This document shows, in pieces, positions 7,687 through 7,690 of a stretch of DNA of 7,690 bases (position 1 is the stretch's first letter; every line of letters starts with the position of its first letter). Under the pieces are notes generated by a model. The model saw only the letters and a list, made by a program, of their open reading frames with translations, made no database searches and was not told the origin of the DNA. Location of the stretch: contig QKHF01000234.1 in NCBI GenBank assembly GCA_003250135.1, forward strand, positions 1-7,690, read 5' to 3'. Source of the stretch: Paracoccaceae bacterium (GTDB lineage Bacteria; Pseudomonadota; Alphaproteobacteria; Rhodobacterales; Rhodobacteraceae). Made by a program: the position numbers and the translations under genes.

Positions 7687-7690
7687 ACGC

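Overview
The window is GC-rich, densely packed bacterial chromosome. The protein sequences look alphaproteobacterial, most likely Rhodobacterales: the SufS protein begins in the way typical of that group, and a small Yip1-type membrane protein precedes it. This placement is recognition from memory, not a database result. I see no rRNA, tRNA, CRISPR array, insertion sequence or other mobile element.

Left block (1-2524, + strand). The C-terminal end of a Yip1-like membrane protein is followed by the cysteine desulfurase gene sufS, and then by a cation diffusion facilitator (CDF) transporter resembling SLC30A9/ZnT9. Gaps are 21 and 19 bases, so the three probably share a transcript. This looks like the distal end of a SUF iron-sulfur cluster operon whose sufB, sufC and sufD genes would lie before the window.

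Middle block (2511-4976, - strand). One long gene encodes a membrane-anchored penicillin-acylase-family Ntn hydrolase. It converges on the CDF gene, and the two coding ends overlap by 14 bases. A 142-base divergent intergenic region separates its start from the right block.

Right block (5119-7690, + strand). A beta-hydroxyacid dehydrogenase (3-hydroxyisobutyrate dehydrogenase family), a putative amidoligase and a class I glutamine amidotransferase-like hydrolase (peptidase C26, PuuD-like) are chained by stop/start overlaps: TTGA at 5985-5988 and ATGA at 6938-6941. A strong Shine-Dalgarno at the right edge suggests a fourth gene just outside. This is the most interesting part of the window. 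A glutamine-synthetase-fold ligase beside a gamma-glutamyl-amide hydrolase implies making and breaking of an amide bond on an unidentified small molecule or peptide, perhaps with a redox step by the dehydrogenase. The general amidoligase/amidotransferase pairing has been noted by comparative genomics, but I know of no established substrate for this arrangement.
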